NCBI GenBank assembly: GCA_004212135.1
Contig: RXIE01000175.1
Location: forward strand, 1 to 21,400
Length of the DNA: 21,400 bases
Direction of reading: 5' to 3'
Source of the DNA: Candidatus Methanophagales archaeon ANME-1-THS
GTDB taxonomy: Archaea; Halobacteriota; Syntropharchaeia; Alkanophagales; Methanospirareceae
This document shows positions 1-6,687 of this stretch, one piece after another; positions within the stretch are counted from its first letter, which is position 1; the number at the start of each line of letters is the position of its first letter. The notes under the pieces are model-generated. The model was not told the origin of the DNA and did no database searches. It saw nothing but the letters and a program-made list of their open reading frames with translations. Both the position numbers and the translations under genes were made by a program.

Positions 1-90
1 TATATCATGGTATTCGGAAGTTCTTAAATTGTTCCAAAATTAAGTTGTTGAAACACTAGTGCCTTAGATGCTGTAGAGGAGGTAAAAAGA

Positions 91-233
91 ATGAGCGAAC
101 GTAAAGCGAAGATGTTTAACAAAAAAGCGTCAGACCCGCGAAATAAACCAGATCAGGTTATAAATTTGATTTTTTACCCGAACAGCATTTTACCATGTAC
201 GCAAAAGCATCAGAAGTGGTTCACAAAACCTGA
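91..233 (+). pseudogene. Remnant of a class I SAM-dependent methyltransferase with an internal deletion
   Basis: A strong Shine-Dalgarno GAGGAGGT lies 8 bases before the ATG at 91. The first ~26 residues contain SDPRNKPDQVI, which I recognise as the N-terminus of a small archaeal/bacterial class I methyltransferase family, just before its glycine-rich SAM-binding loop. That loop is absent. About 80 bases in, a different frame (GAT at 168 onward) reads DFLPEQHFTMYAK and stops at 231-233. This resembles the C-terminus of the same family (consensus as I remember it, FDFLPEQ.F.I). So N- and C-terminal ends are joined with roughly 150 residues missing and a frame change near 168-171. The intact frame from the ATG runs on to 294 but is unlike any protein I know after the junction. 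An assembly error is the main alternative. The family assignment comes from memory, not a search. Confidence 0.5.
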
Positions 234-334
234 AAACGCATGTCAAATCTGGATTTGTATACAATTGAGAAAGATCATATACGGGAGAATTTGAATACGG
301 CCAACCGTCTGCAAGCCCTTTATTTCAACTCAGA

Positions 335-1363
335 TCATCCCCAGCGTGCACTTTCGCTGAGATATATAAAGTCCAGGCTCGAGTGCCTGCATTCCTTTAA
401 GCCCAAACACTCGATCAGGTTCGCATACCTGCCACCAGCAAGTCCATCTGCGATAAGGGCTGCGCCCTGAGCAGCGTGCTTTACCCGTGCAAAGCCCCTT
501 ACTGGTTCGAGATGCGTACTGAGTGTATCACTTAGCACCTGCTTGAGATATGCTAATTTGCCACTGATCAATAGCTCAAGAGGCTCATGACCAAGGGAGA
601 TGCGCATCTCAGCCACGTCCTTTGCAATGCCCTCGATATACGCCTTGAAAGCAGGCGTATCTTCCTCCTGTAACAACTCCTCAGGCTGGATATTCTTCCC
701 GAGCATATCCTTCACGCCTCCTCTATACAGGTGTTCTTTATCAAAGCCGCCGAGGAGATACGCGAGTTCGCCATCCATCCGACCCGCTGCTGAGAAGCCG
801 AGCTGAGCGAGCGTGCCCCCGATCCCATCCACGATCTTCCCCTCTTTGATCGCTAAAACCGCATTGAAAGCTGAGCCCAGCTCCACGAGTATAAACGACG
901 TTTGGTCATAATCAATCCCGAGTCGAGTTGCTTGCTCAGCTATCGCAAGTGCAGCGGTGCAGACCTTGTCAGGCGTTCCCATGTCGATCTTATTAATCTT
1001 CCTGAATTCGGGCACGCTGGGCAGATGCTTCACCCCGGGAAGTATGTAGGCCTCCACTCCGGTACGTTTGAGCAACTCAAGTACATTCGAAAGCCCCATC
1101 ACAACCGTGTCTTCCCTTCGCTTAAGCGCAATTAATCGGAGATCACGCGAGGTCAGGTCTTTCACCTTCTTGAGCGGCAAGCCATAACCCGAAGGGGCAA
1201 CCAGTACGTCAAGATTCAAGGACTCCAGGAGCTCGATGAGCTCACGGGGATTACTTTTTACCTCAGATGTCGGTAGTGAGCGCTCGAAGAAGAGATGGCC
1301 GTGCTCAAGACCGACCAGGTCCCAGCTACTCGTCCCGGGATCGATGCCCAACACTCGACTCAT
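335..1363 (-). CDS. DUF1464 family protein (ASKHA-fold, butyrate-kinase-like)
   Basis: About 342 residues, usual for the archaeal DUF1464 family of predicted sugar/acyl-kinase-like ATPases. The N-terminus VLGIDPGTSSWDL is an actin/hexokinase-type phosphate-1 motif. A second glycine-rich turn, ELGSAFNAVLAIKEGKIVDG, falls near the middle, and an adenosine-type motif GAALIADGLAGG near the C-terminus. The substrate is unknown. The ATG at 1363 is preferred because AGGAG lies 11 bases upstream; ATG 1372 or GTG 1375 are possible but badly spaced. The start lies inside the end of the upstream chorismate-lyase-like gene, so the two are translationally coupled. It is the last gene of an overlapping four-gene operon containing mptG, which suggests a role in or near methanopterin metabolism. 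That role is inferred from position only. Confidence 0.8.
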   Translation of the reverse strand: MSRVLGIDPGTSSWDLVGLEHGHLFFERSLPTSEVKSNPRELIELLESLNLDVLVAPSGYGLPLKKVKDLTSRDLRLIALKRREDTVVMGLSNVLELLKRTGVEAYILPGVKHLPSVPEFRKINKIDMGTPDKVCTAALAIAEQATRLGIDYDQTSFILVELGSAFNAVLAIKEGKIVDGIGGTLAQLGFSAAGRMDGELAYLLGGFDKEHLYRGGVKDMLGKNIQPEELLQEEDTPAFKAYIEGIAKDVAEMRISLGHEPLELLISGKLAYLKQVLSDTLSTHLEPVRGFARVKHAAQGAALIADGLAGGRYANLIECLGLKECRHSSLDFIYLSESARWG

Positions 1364-1892
1364 AATGCTCATCACTCCTGAGGGGGAAATACTCCTCGAT
1401 CTTCATGAGAGGTGCATTCTGGTGAATAATGAGATAGGTGCGATACATACCGCATTCCGAGCCGAAAATCTCTTTGAAGTGCGTATCACGGATAAATCCG
1501 ATCTCCTTGATCTCACGCCGCGACTCAATCTTATGCATCTTCAAAATCTTGCCAATCGGGATATCAGTACGTTGCACATCGTGTAACAACGCGGGCGAGA
1601 GGCGCTCAATCGGCGTATAGGAGATCGCATACGCGAGTATCTCGCTGCTGCCGCCACTGACCAGATGCACGATTCTCTTGCTGACCTCGCTCTTGGGCTC
1701 AACCTGGAGCTCGCTCGCCAGGCGTGCATCAGCCCGTACGATGCTCTGACTCCTCCCTTTTACCAGTACGGTCTGTCCCGTGAACGCCTCGAGCAGGGTG
1801 GTCGTCGAGCCATCTGAAATGAGCAGCGCTCGTTGGTTCGCTGTGAGCCTATACTTCTTTTCAAGCTCCTGCACGCTATTCAGCAGTGACAC
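1326..1892 (-). CDS. Chorismate pyruvate-lyase-like protein (DUF98/Rv2949c type)
   Basis: About 188 residues resembling the DUF98 family, which shares the chorismate lyase/UTRA fold and removes pyruvate from chorismate to give 4-hydroxybenzoate. Visible family features are the N-terminal segment with LLLSDGSTT-like spacing (ALLISDGSTTTLLEAF), a central arginine/glutamate-rich strand (SEVSKRIVHL), the AISYTP.ERLSP region, and the TDIPIGKIL motif. In this operon it directly follows and overlaps mptG, whose product condenses an aryl acid with PRPP, so it probably supplies that aryl acid. Several GTG codons occur at the start; GTG 1892 has AGGAG 8 bases upstream, while GTG 1901 and 1898 are too close to it. 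Its 3' end overlaps the DUF1464 start. Whether the product is 4-hydroxybenzoate or 4-aminobenzoate cannot be read from sequence. Confidence 0.75.
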   Translation of the reverse strand: MSLLNSVQELEKKYRLTANQRALLISDGSTTTLLEAFTGQTVLVKGRSQSIVRADARLASELQVEPKSEVSKRIVHLVSGGSSEILAYAISYTPIERLSPALLHDVQRTDIPIGKILKMHKIESRREIKEIGFIRDTHFKEIFGSECGMYRTYLIIHQNAPLMKIEEYFPLRSDEHYESSVGHRSRDE

Positions 1893-2835
1893 GTGCACCA
1901 CTCCTGTTCACACTGGAGATGATCACCGTTTCACAAAAGCCTTGTGCAACTTCGCTGAGTGCGCGTGCATGGTCTCTACCCTCTGCGAGCGCGTAAACCG
2001 TCGGTCCAAATGAACTCAACCCGGCCCCAAACGCTTCTTCTTTGAGCGCGGCAATTAGGTTCCTCACATCCTCGGTCTGGAGCTCGAGTTCTATTCGTTT
2101 GAAGCCCAATCCTTGCATCTGATTCAAGCCCTCACCAAAGGATTCGATATCCGGCTCAACCGCTGAGGGCAGGATCTTCATCAGGAGTAAATGACAGAGG
2201 CGTTCGACATCCGCACGCGCTACCGGACAGTAGGTTTGGAAGATCGAGACCTCTCGTAACCCGTGAATATGTTCGGCTCGTGGTAGTGCGCATACAAAAT
2301 ACCAGTCATCGGGCAGTGGAAAACGGATATACTGCGGCGGGGGCGCTCTGGATTTCGAGGAAGGGAGGAAGCTCTGCTTCTGCCTCGATGCGCCGAAGGT
2401 ATGCCCAAAGTCGAGGATCAAGCCCCCAAATTCAAACGCTGCGACGCCTATACCCGAGGTCCCACCGCGAGCAACGCAGATCGCGAGTTCCCGTGCTGAT
2501 ACCGTAAGACTGCTGAGTTCGGTCAATGCGCGAGCCACTGCGAGATAAAGTTGCGTTGTCGCACCAAGCCCGACGTGCCTCGGGATTGTTCGTTCCAGCG
2601 TGATTTCAAAATGCCCATCCAGATTGAAATAAGACTTGATGTGCCCCATCAGCCCCATGAGCTCTTCTGAGATCGATTGATCACCAAGCACGCAATCTCG
2701 CTCTGACAATTCTGCTTTTAAAATAACCGAGGGCTCGTTAAGCGCCACGCCGATACCACCATCTACTCGACCGAGCGCACCGTTGAGATCAATCAGACCG
2801 AAGTGCAGCCTGCAGGGTGTTACGATTTGTATCAT
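1876..2835 (-). CDS. mptG: Beta-ribofuranosylaminobenzene 5'-phosphate synthase (MptG), GHMP superfamily
   Basis: Catalyses the committed step of the aryl branch of tetrahydromethanopterin synthesis: an aryl acid plus PRPP gives the beta-ribofuranosyl-aryl 5'-phosphate with loss of CO2 and pyrophosphate. About 319 residues, standard for the family. The N-terminus TPCRLHFGLIDLNGALGRVD is characteristic, and the GHMP glycine-rich loop PRHVGLGATTQLYLAVARAL follows near residue 90. A conserved GGTSGIGVAAFEFGG block and a C-terminal GAGLSSFGPTVYAL block complete the fold. ATG 2835 is chosen over ATG 2853: AAGGGA is 5 bases upstream, and family members begin just before this hydrophobic strand. The gene overlaps the AIR-synthase-like gene by 47 bases upstream and the lyase-like gene downstream, so all are probably coupled. 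Cytosolic. Confidence 0.92.
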   Translation of the reverse strand: MIQIVTPCRLHFGLIDLNGALGRVDGGIGVALNEPSVILKAELSERDCVLGDQSISEELMGLMGHIKSYFNLDGHFEITLERTIPRHVGLGATTQLYLAVARALTELSSLTVSARELAICVARGGTSGIGVAAFEFGGLILDFGHTFGASRQKQSFLPSSKSRAPPPQYIRFPLPDDWYFVCALPRAEHIHGLREVSIFQTYCPVARADVERLCHLLLMKILPSAVEPDIESFGEGLNQMQGLGFKRIELELQTEDVRNLIAALKEEAFGAGLSSFGPTVYALAEGRDHARALSEVAQGFCETVIISSVNRSGARVTAE

Positions 2836-4192
2836 TCTTTCCCTTTTCACCATCGCCCAGGATATAGTGTATAACCGCTTCTCTCTTTTGGAGCGCCTGG
2901 CTATACGCAGCTTCGATCGTACGCTTCTTCTCCTCCAGGTCGTGAGGAGCGTGCTCGCCCACCACTTTCTTTATCCTCGTATACGCGGATTCTCGAAAAA
3001 GCGGTCTGAGAACTTCTCGCTTATTCCCGCGTATCAAAATGCCCTGTTTGGGTTCATCAACCACCTCGCCAATGAGATCTATCTGCACTCCTGCTCTGCT
3101 CACCGTCTCTATGATTGTGCGTGCATGGTCTGGTGGTGTAAAAATCAAGAGCGAGTCCAGAGAAACGCCCAGGTAGTCGATGCTCTGCTGCTTTAAAAGC
3201 GAATAAACCCGGTGATTGACCAGCTTTTGGATCTTTGATTCGGTGAATACCATGCCAACGTTCGCTTCTTCGCAGATCTGCTCGGCATCACCCCTCAAGC
3301 CCCCGTTGGTTACATCGGTCATTGCATGGATCCTCGAGAGGAGTGGGAAGAGTGCTTCGCACGCCCGGATAAAGTTGATATTGAGGGTCTCCAGTACCAC
3401 CTCGTGGTTGCCCGAGTAAATCGCAGTCGTGCAAATGGTTCCGCCTCCTGCGCCTTCAGTCATCAGGATCACATCGCCAGCCTTTACTCTTCTGCGCGCC
3501 GCGATATCTTGGAGTGGAGCAATGCCAACCGCACCCACGCAGGATACCATTCGATCACCTATGACCATATCCCCGCCTATGCGCAACGTACTGCCTGCAA
3601 TCAGCGGTATACCGGTCAAGGCGCTGATGGTACTGACGCCCGCCACAAACTCAAAGAGCTTGCTGACATCGCCATCATCAGCAAGGTGCAGATCGGTCAA
3701 AAGAGCCACTGGTTTTGCACCCTTTACCAGTACATCTCTCAGCGCAGCGCGTGCAACGTGGAAGCCCGCAATAAATGGATAGTCGCTGAGTCGCGAATGG
3801 GTACCGTCGACCGCCACGACGATCGCATCACTGCCCATGCGTACCGCACCCGCGTCGTCCTGTGACTCCGGGGATAAAAATGAAGGTGATGCGGAAGATG
3901 CGATGCTCGCTATCTTCCGATGCACAAAGAAATCGCCCTCGCCACGGGACCCCACGCCAATCTCACCCATTCCCACAGCACTCCGCGGATAGCTCAGCAG
4001 TGCCTCAAGAAATTGGTTATCAATCCCCTTTCTCGTCAATTTCACTTCGTCAAGTACCGCACTGGCAAGCTTCTTCGCATCATCCGGTGCGATCCGTTTT
4101 GTTCTGAGGATAAGATGGGCGAGTTCATCCAAAATCTCTGACTCGGCCATGTCAGATTCTAAACCTCTCCGAACGAATCCCTCGAGATCCAT
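2789..4192 (-). CDS. AIR synthase-related protein (PurM/HypE/ThiL-like ATP-binding fold)
   Basis: 467 residues with the two-domain PurM-like architecture (AIRS N-domain then AIRS C-domain) after an ~70-residue helical N-terminal extension. Evidence includes SQDDAGAVRMGSDAIVVAVD (the metal/ATP aspartate region, about residues 109-128), a VLVKGAKPVALLTDLHLADD strand-helix, a MTDVTNGGLRGDAEQICEEA motif in the C-domain near 292, and glycine-rich GAGGGT. Family members phosphorylate or dehydrate small substrates with ATP (PurM, SelD, ThiL, HypE). This archaeal branch, COG1973-like to my recollection, has no firm substrate. It is the first gene of the mptG operon. GGAGAAGG just upstream of ATG 4192 supports the start. 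The last ~16 residues overlap the mptG start and are probably unconstrained tail. Confidence 0.8.
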   Translation of the reverse strand: MDLEGFVRRGLESDMAESEILDELAHLILRTKRIAPDDAKKLASAVLDEVKLTRKGIDNQFLEALLSYPRSAVGMGEIGVGSRGEGDFFVHRKIASIASSASPSFLSPESQDDAGAVRMGSDAIVVAVDGTHSRLSDYPFIAGFHVARAALRDVLVKGAKPVALLTDLHLADDGDVSKLFEFVAGVSTISALTGIPLIAGSTLRIGGDMVIGDRMVSCVGAVGIAPLQDIAARRRVKAGDVILMTEGAGGGTICTTAIYSGNHEVVLETLNINFIRACEALFPLLSRIHAMTDVTNGGLRGDAEQICEEANVGMVFTESKIQKLVNHRVYSLLKQQSIDYLGVSLDSLLIFTPPDHARTIIETVSRAGVQIDLIGEVVDEPKQGILIRGNKREVLRPLFRESAYTRIKKVVGEHAPHDLEEKKRTIEAAYSQALQKREAVIHYILGDGEKGKNDTNRNTLQAALRSD

Positions 4193-4228
4193 TGCTCAGC
4201 CTTCTCCACGGATAGTTCTGTACCTGCG

Positions 4229-4237
4229 CTTTTTATT
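4229..4237 (-). promoter_or_regulatory. Candidate TATA box for the AIR synthase-mptG operon
   Basis: On the minus strand AATAAAAAG lies about 40 bases before the ATG at 4192, which would place transcription start near 4206, just ahead of the GGAGAAGG ribosome site. A second AT-rich tract (TTTATTTTAG, about 4268-4277) could serve instead. Assigned by spacing only. Confidence 0.3.
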
Positions 4238-4486
4238 CTCCTTTCTTTGGTATTAAGATCTTCGTGCTAAAATAAATGATAAGAAGGCGGACGGAGCGCT
4301 ACGATGCGCAAAAACCAATTTGTACGCCAGTAGATACCAGTAAAAGGAGCGGAGAGAGCTTTTCAGTAGCGTATAGGGCAATAATGCTGATGGGGTCCCG
4401 TTATAAAATCCCGAGCAGAATAAGATACCCCAGATAACTTCGCTGAATGAAGAACAAAATCAATACTATTATAAAGGACGCGAAAG

Positions 4487-4494
4487 TATATAAA
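4487..4494 (+). promoter_or_regulatory. TATA box for a near-leaderless regulator mRNA
   Basis: TATATAAA is centred near 4490, which predicts a start of transcription near 4516 and an mRNA whose first codon (4520) is almost at its 5' end. No Shine-Dalgarno precedes the ATG, which fits. The element TATAAAGGA is duplicated 19 bases upstream (4470-4478), either an alternative promoter or part of an autoregulatory operator. Confidence 0.6.
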
Positions 4495-4519
4495 GGATGA
4501 GGCTACAATAGGCTATACC

Positions 4520-4717
4520 ATGCGATGGAAATCCGAGGGGGACCGGAAGGAGCATGTGACGATCTGGATCGACAAGAAGAATCTGGATTATCTGGATACG
4601 CTGATTGATAACGGGGTGTTTGAAAATCGGAGTCAAGCGATACGGCATGCCATCAGGACGTTCATCAATATTGATAAGGGATTAATACGATATATCGAGA
4701 ACACCAGCTCGGAATAA
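4520..4717 (+). CDS. Ribbon-helix-helix (CopG/NikR-type) transcriptional regulator
   Basis: 65 residues, a single RHH DNA-binding unit. The strand that inserts in the DNA groove is HVTIWIDKKNLDYLD (about residues 12-26), followed by helix 1 (LDTLIDNGVF) and the FENRSQAIRHAIRTFI signature of helix 2, where the S-A-I core is typical. RHH proteins act as dimers on inverted or direct repeats. No ligand domain is present, so this is not a full NikR. A short tail (GLIRYIENTSSE) follows. It is transcribed alone or together with the downstream zinc-ribbon gene. Likely targets are its own promoter or the direct-repeat element at 4838-4859; that is inference. Confidence 0.85.
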   Translation: MRWKSEGDRKEHVTIWIDKKNLDYLDTLIDNGVFENRSQAIRHAIRTFINIDKGLIRYIENTSSE

Positions 4718-4837
4718 TCACACGCTCCGTGCACTCCTCCAATACTGCTTCGAGGATCTCACAGCACGGTGAACGAACAGTTGTGGCAATCCTGGCACAC
4801 TGCAATCCTCGAAATCGCCCTTCAAATTCTTGTGCAT

Positions 4838-4859
4838 AAGTGGTTAAAAACAAGTGGTT
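4838..4859 (+). repeat. Direct repeat AAGTGGTT x2 abutting a promoter
   Basis: AAGTGGTT occurs at 4838-4845 and 4852-4859, a 14-base period, immediately upstream of the TATA-like element at 4861-4867. Placement next to the TATA box and downstream of a ribbon-helix-helix gene suggests an operator or activator site for the zinc-ribbon/DUF2284 genes. A longer inverted pair TTCGAGGAT (4749-4757) and ATCCTCGAA (4805-4813) lies upstream. Confidence 0.4.
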
Positions 4860-4860
4860 T

Positions 4861-4867
4861 TTTATAC
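4861..4867 (+). promoter_or_regulatory. Candidate TATA box for the zinc-ribbon gene
   Basis: TTTATAC within a T-rich run, centred near 4864, would start RNA near 4890. That is exactly where the strong ribosome site AGGAGGTGAT (4890-4899) begins, giving a very short leader before the ATG at 4904. Confidence 0.5.
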
Positions 4868-4903
4868 CTTGACACTGAAATATACGTGTAGGAGGTGATT
4901 GCG

Positions 4904-5056
4904 ATGTGTAGTGTAGGAGGAGGCGACTTCAATATAGAGCTTGAACAGGTTGAAATGGATCGCTACAAGTGCAAGGACTGTGGAAACAAGTTTGACGGGA
5001 TGGGTGAGAAGGTAATCTGCCCCTCATGCCATTCGGCGAACGTTATAAGAGTATAA
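4904..5056 (+). CDS. Small zinc-ribbon protein (50 residues)
   Basis: A short gene with a near-perfect Shine-Dalgarno (AGGAGGTGAT, 4 bases before the ATG). It encodes 50 residues: a ~20-residue N-terminal segment starting MCSVGGGDFNIELEQ, then a single zinc ribbon, YKCKDCGNKF (Cys23, Cys26) and VICPSCHSANVIRV (Cys39, Cys42). The layout resembles FmdB-type or rubredoxin-like zinc ribbons that bind one Zn or Fe. An additional Cys2 lies at the N-terminus. It is followed 106 bases later by a DUF2284 gene on the same strand, another cysteine-rich metal protein, suggesting shared expression. Partners are unknown: it may be a stand-alone metal-binding protein or a subunit of a larger enzyme encoded elsewhere. 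Confidence 0.75.
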   Translation: MCSVGGGDFNIELEQVEMDRYKCKDCGNKFDGMGEKVICPSCHSANVIRV

Positions 5057-5162
5057 CGTAAAAGCAGAGTCTCTACCGAGTGAGCTCCAACGGCATTATA
5101 TTGCTTATCCGTGATTCCGAACGCACTCACCACATTCGTGAGGATATACACAGAAGGGAACG

Positions 5163-5753
5163 ATGAAGAAAGATTTCGAGGCATTAATGGAGGATTTGAA
5201 GCATATTCACGCGGATTTTAAACTCATCCCTGCCGATAAGATCGAAGTGGCAGAATGGGTAAAGTGGAAATGCCGGTATGGCTGTAAAGCGTACGGTAAG
5301 CATCTGAACTGCCCGCCTTATGTCCCCTCGTCGGAAGAGACGAAGAGGCTGATACAATGCTATGATAAGGCGCTCATTGCGCGATTTGAGGCGATACCCA
5401 ACGCTGATGTCCCACCATATCGTATCCATCATTATCTCTGGGATGCGATAAAAGCGTTCTATGACACGATGTTTGAGTTCGAGCGGCACGCGTTCCTATC
5501 CGGCTATTACAAGGCATTTGCTATGGTCGGACTCTGCTGTGCGTATTGCGACGAGTGCATCCCTGAGCGGGGAAAGACTATGCTCGACCAGGCTCCGAAG
5601 CGATTTTGTGAACACCCGCATAAGATGAGACCGGGTATGGAGGCGTGTGGGATCGATGTCTTCAAGACGGTCAGGGCTGTGGGCTATGAGCTGGAGGTGC
5701 TCACCTCGCCCTATGAGAAGATCACCTTCTTCGGCTTGCTCCTGCTCGAATGA
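5163..5753 (+). CDS. DUF2284 cysteine-rich metal-binding protein
   Basis: 196 residues, full length for DUF2284 (COG5423), a family of predicted metal-binding proteins frequent in methanogens and other anaerobes. Metal-ligand clusters are CRYGCKAYGKHLNCPPYVP (Cys37, Cys41, Cys49 region), GLCCAYCDECIPE (about residues 123-135) and FCEHPHKMRPGMEACGIDVF (about 148-167). The spacing suggests one or more Fe-S clusters or a zinc site. The family has no proven reaction. AAGGGAACG before the ATG is a moderate ribosome site. It lies on the same strand as the zinc-ribbon gene and converges on DUF1894. Confidence 0.85.
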   Translation: MKKDFEALMEDLKHIHADFKLIPADKIEVAEWVKWKCRYGCKAYGKHLNCPPYVPSSEETKRLIQCYDKALIARFEAIPNADVPPYRIHHYLWDAIKAFYDTMFEFERHAFLSGYYKAFAMVGLCCAYCDECIPERGKTMLDQAPKRFCEHPHKMRPGMEACGIDVFKTVRAVGYELEVLTSPYEKITFFGLLLLE

Positions 5754-5828
5754 TCGCGCTGCTCAAAGATTGTACCCGTTCTCGCTCATTGACGCGCTAT
5801 GCCATCGTATCGTACAAACTCTATCCAC

Positions 5829-6110
5829 TTATGCCACCTTCTTCTTTTTTATCACTCGTTTAATCTCTTCCCCATCTTTTATCTTCAACACGAAGGTGCC
5901 ATGACAGGGTTTCACATACGGGAATATTATACATCCATTCTCAACCCCGACCAAGATCGGCGGGACACCGATTAGATACACATCGAACAATTTATAGCCC
6001 GGCTCGACCTCGTAAACCTCTTTGAAATTCGTCCTTATAAATTCACGACCGTCCTTATACGTGCCGCCTGAGAGTAAGATCTCATACTCCATCAATTCGA
6101 TGCAGCCCAT
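5829..6110 (-). CDS. DUF1894 family protein, methanogen-associated
   Basis: 93 residues, matching in length and pattern the DUF1894 family, which is confined largely to MCR-containing archaea. The sequence is a compact alpha/beta domain with YEILLSGGTYKDGREFI near the N-terminus, a central LFDVYLIGVPPILVGVENG, and FPYVKPCHGTFVLKI near the C-terminus with one conserved-looking Cys-His. No membrane segment or signal peptide. An excellent Shine-Dalgarno, AAGGAGGTG, precedes ATG 6110 by 5 bases, which rules out the internal ATG at 6092. The start lies 19 bases inside the upstream DUF1890 gene, so the two are coupled and probably form one complex. Biochemical function unknown. Confidence 0.8.
   Translation of the reverse strand: MGCIELMEYEILLSGGTYKDGREFIRTNFKEVYEVEPGYKLFDVYLIGVPPILVGVENGCIIFPYVKPCHGTFVLKIKDGEEIKRVIKKKKVA
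5838..5850 (+). terminator. T-rich tract, likely terminator of the DUF2284 transcript
   Basis: CTTCTTCTTTTTT follows the DUF2284 stop by about 85 bases; T-runs alone terminate archaeal RNA polymerase. It overlaps the lysine-rich end of the convergent DUF1894 gene, so its base composition may be explained by coding instead. Confidence 0.3.
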
Positions 6111-6565
6111 CGTTCCACCTCCTTGATGGTCGCATCTATCATCCTCTTCAAGGGTGCTGGATTATGAACAGCTCTCGCAGCGAGCTTCTCACAGGTGAAC
6201 TCAATCTGTGCGGCAAGCGCTTCGGCATCTTTACCAAAGATGATCGCATAGAGTTTTGCGGTTGATAGGCTCTGGATCGTCGCGAGATAGGATAGGCCGG
6301 CATCATTATGCACGAAGACGGAGCACAGATCGAAATCCATCCGCTTCTCGGCGAGCGCCTCGATGCAGGTATCCAACCCGATCAGCTTCTCCGGATCGAG
6401 ATAACAACCCTTCGGATCCGAGATTTTGAGCAGGTCGAGTGCGGAATCAGTACCTGCGGCGTATACCGCCATGCCCGCGTTTTTGAGTCCACTCGCCAGG
6501 TAGAGTGCAACGCCCGTCTGAACAGGCACTTCCGGACAGCCTAATAAGAGCAAGGCAAGTTTCAT
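6092..6565 (-). CDS. DUF1890 family protein, methanogen-associated
   Basis: 157 residues resembling DUF1890, a family of MCR-containing archaea regularly found beside DUF1894. The N-terminus KLALLLLGCPEVPVQTG is a beta-strand followed by a conserved GCPE.P turn. A Rossmann-like alternation follows (GMAVYAAGTDSALDLLKISD), then FDLCSVFVHNDAGLSYLATI and the helical end. No catalytic motif is identifiable, but the HND.G segment in the middle is a candidate active site. On the minus strand TTAAAA at 6591-6596 is placed about 26 bases before the ATG, compatible with a leaderless mRNA; no good ribosome site is present. Function unknown; the pair's distribution implies a link to methane metabolism. 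Confidence 0.8.
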   Translation of the reverse strand: MKLALLLLGCPEVPVQTGVALYLASGLKNAGMAVYAAGTDSALDLLKISDPKGCYLDPEKLIGLDTCIEALAEKRMDFDLCSVFVHNDAGLSYLATIQSLSTAKLYAIIFGKDAEALAAQIEFTCEKLAARAVHNPAPLKRMIDATIKEVERWAASN

Positions 6566-6687
6566 CTCTTACTTCTTTTCATTTTTGTTCTTTTAACTCT
6601 TTTTCATTGCATCTACTGAGCCCTGAAGAATTGAGCTGCATAAAGCGCCAGAAACCTGCTCGGAGCGTGATCATCCCACCATACTGG

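Larger units (their letters stand above)
4193..4519. other. Divergent intergenic region, 327 bases, no convincing gene
   Basis: Separates the minus-strand methanopterin operon from the plus-strand regulator gene. It holds the candidate minus-strand promoter near 4233 and two plus-strand TATA elements near 4474 and 4490. A minus-strand frame open from 4459 to 4253 is hydrophobic but has no start codon with a ribosome site. I see no structured RNA or repeat other than the duplicated TATAAAGGA element (4470-4478 and 4489-4497). Confidence 0.5.

Noticed and set aside
240..470. Plus-strand open frame of 76 residues
   Set aside because: Overlaps the end of the DUF1464 gene on the other strand, has no ribosome site and its sequence lacks any domain-like pattern.
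3326..3865. Plus-strand frame of 179 residues
   Set aside because: Antisense of the AIR synthase-like gene, which has clear PurM-family motifs; no promoter or ribosome site of its own.
4253..4459. Hydrophobic minus-strand open frame in the intergenic region
   Set aside because: No start codon with a ribosome site, contains the candidate promoter region of the neighbouring operon, and I cannot match it to a family. It might be the remnant of a membrane-protein gene but the evidence is too thin.
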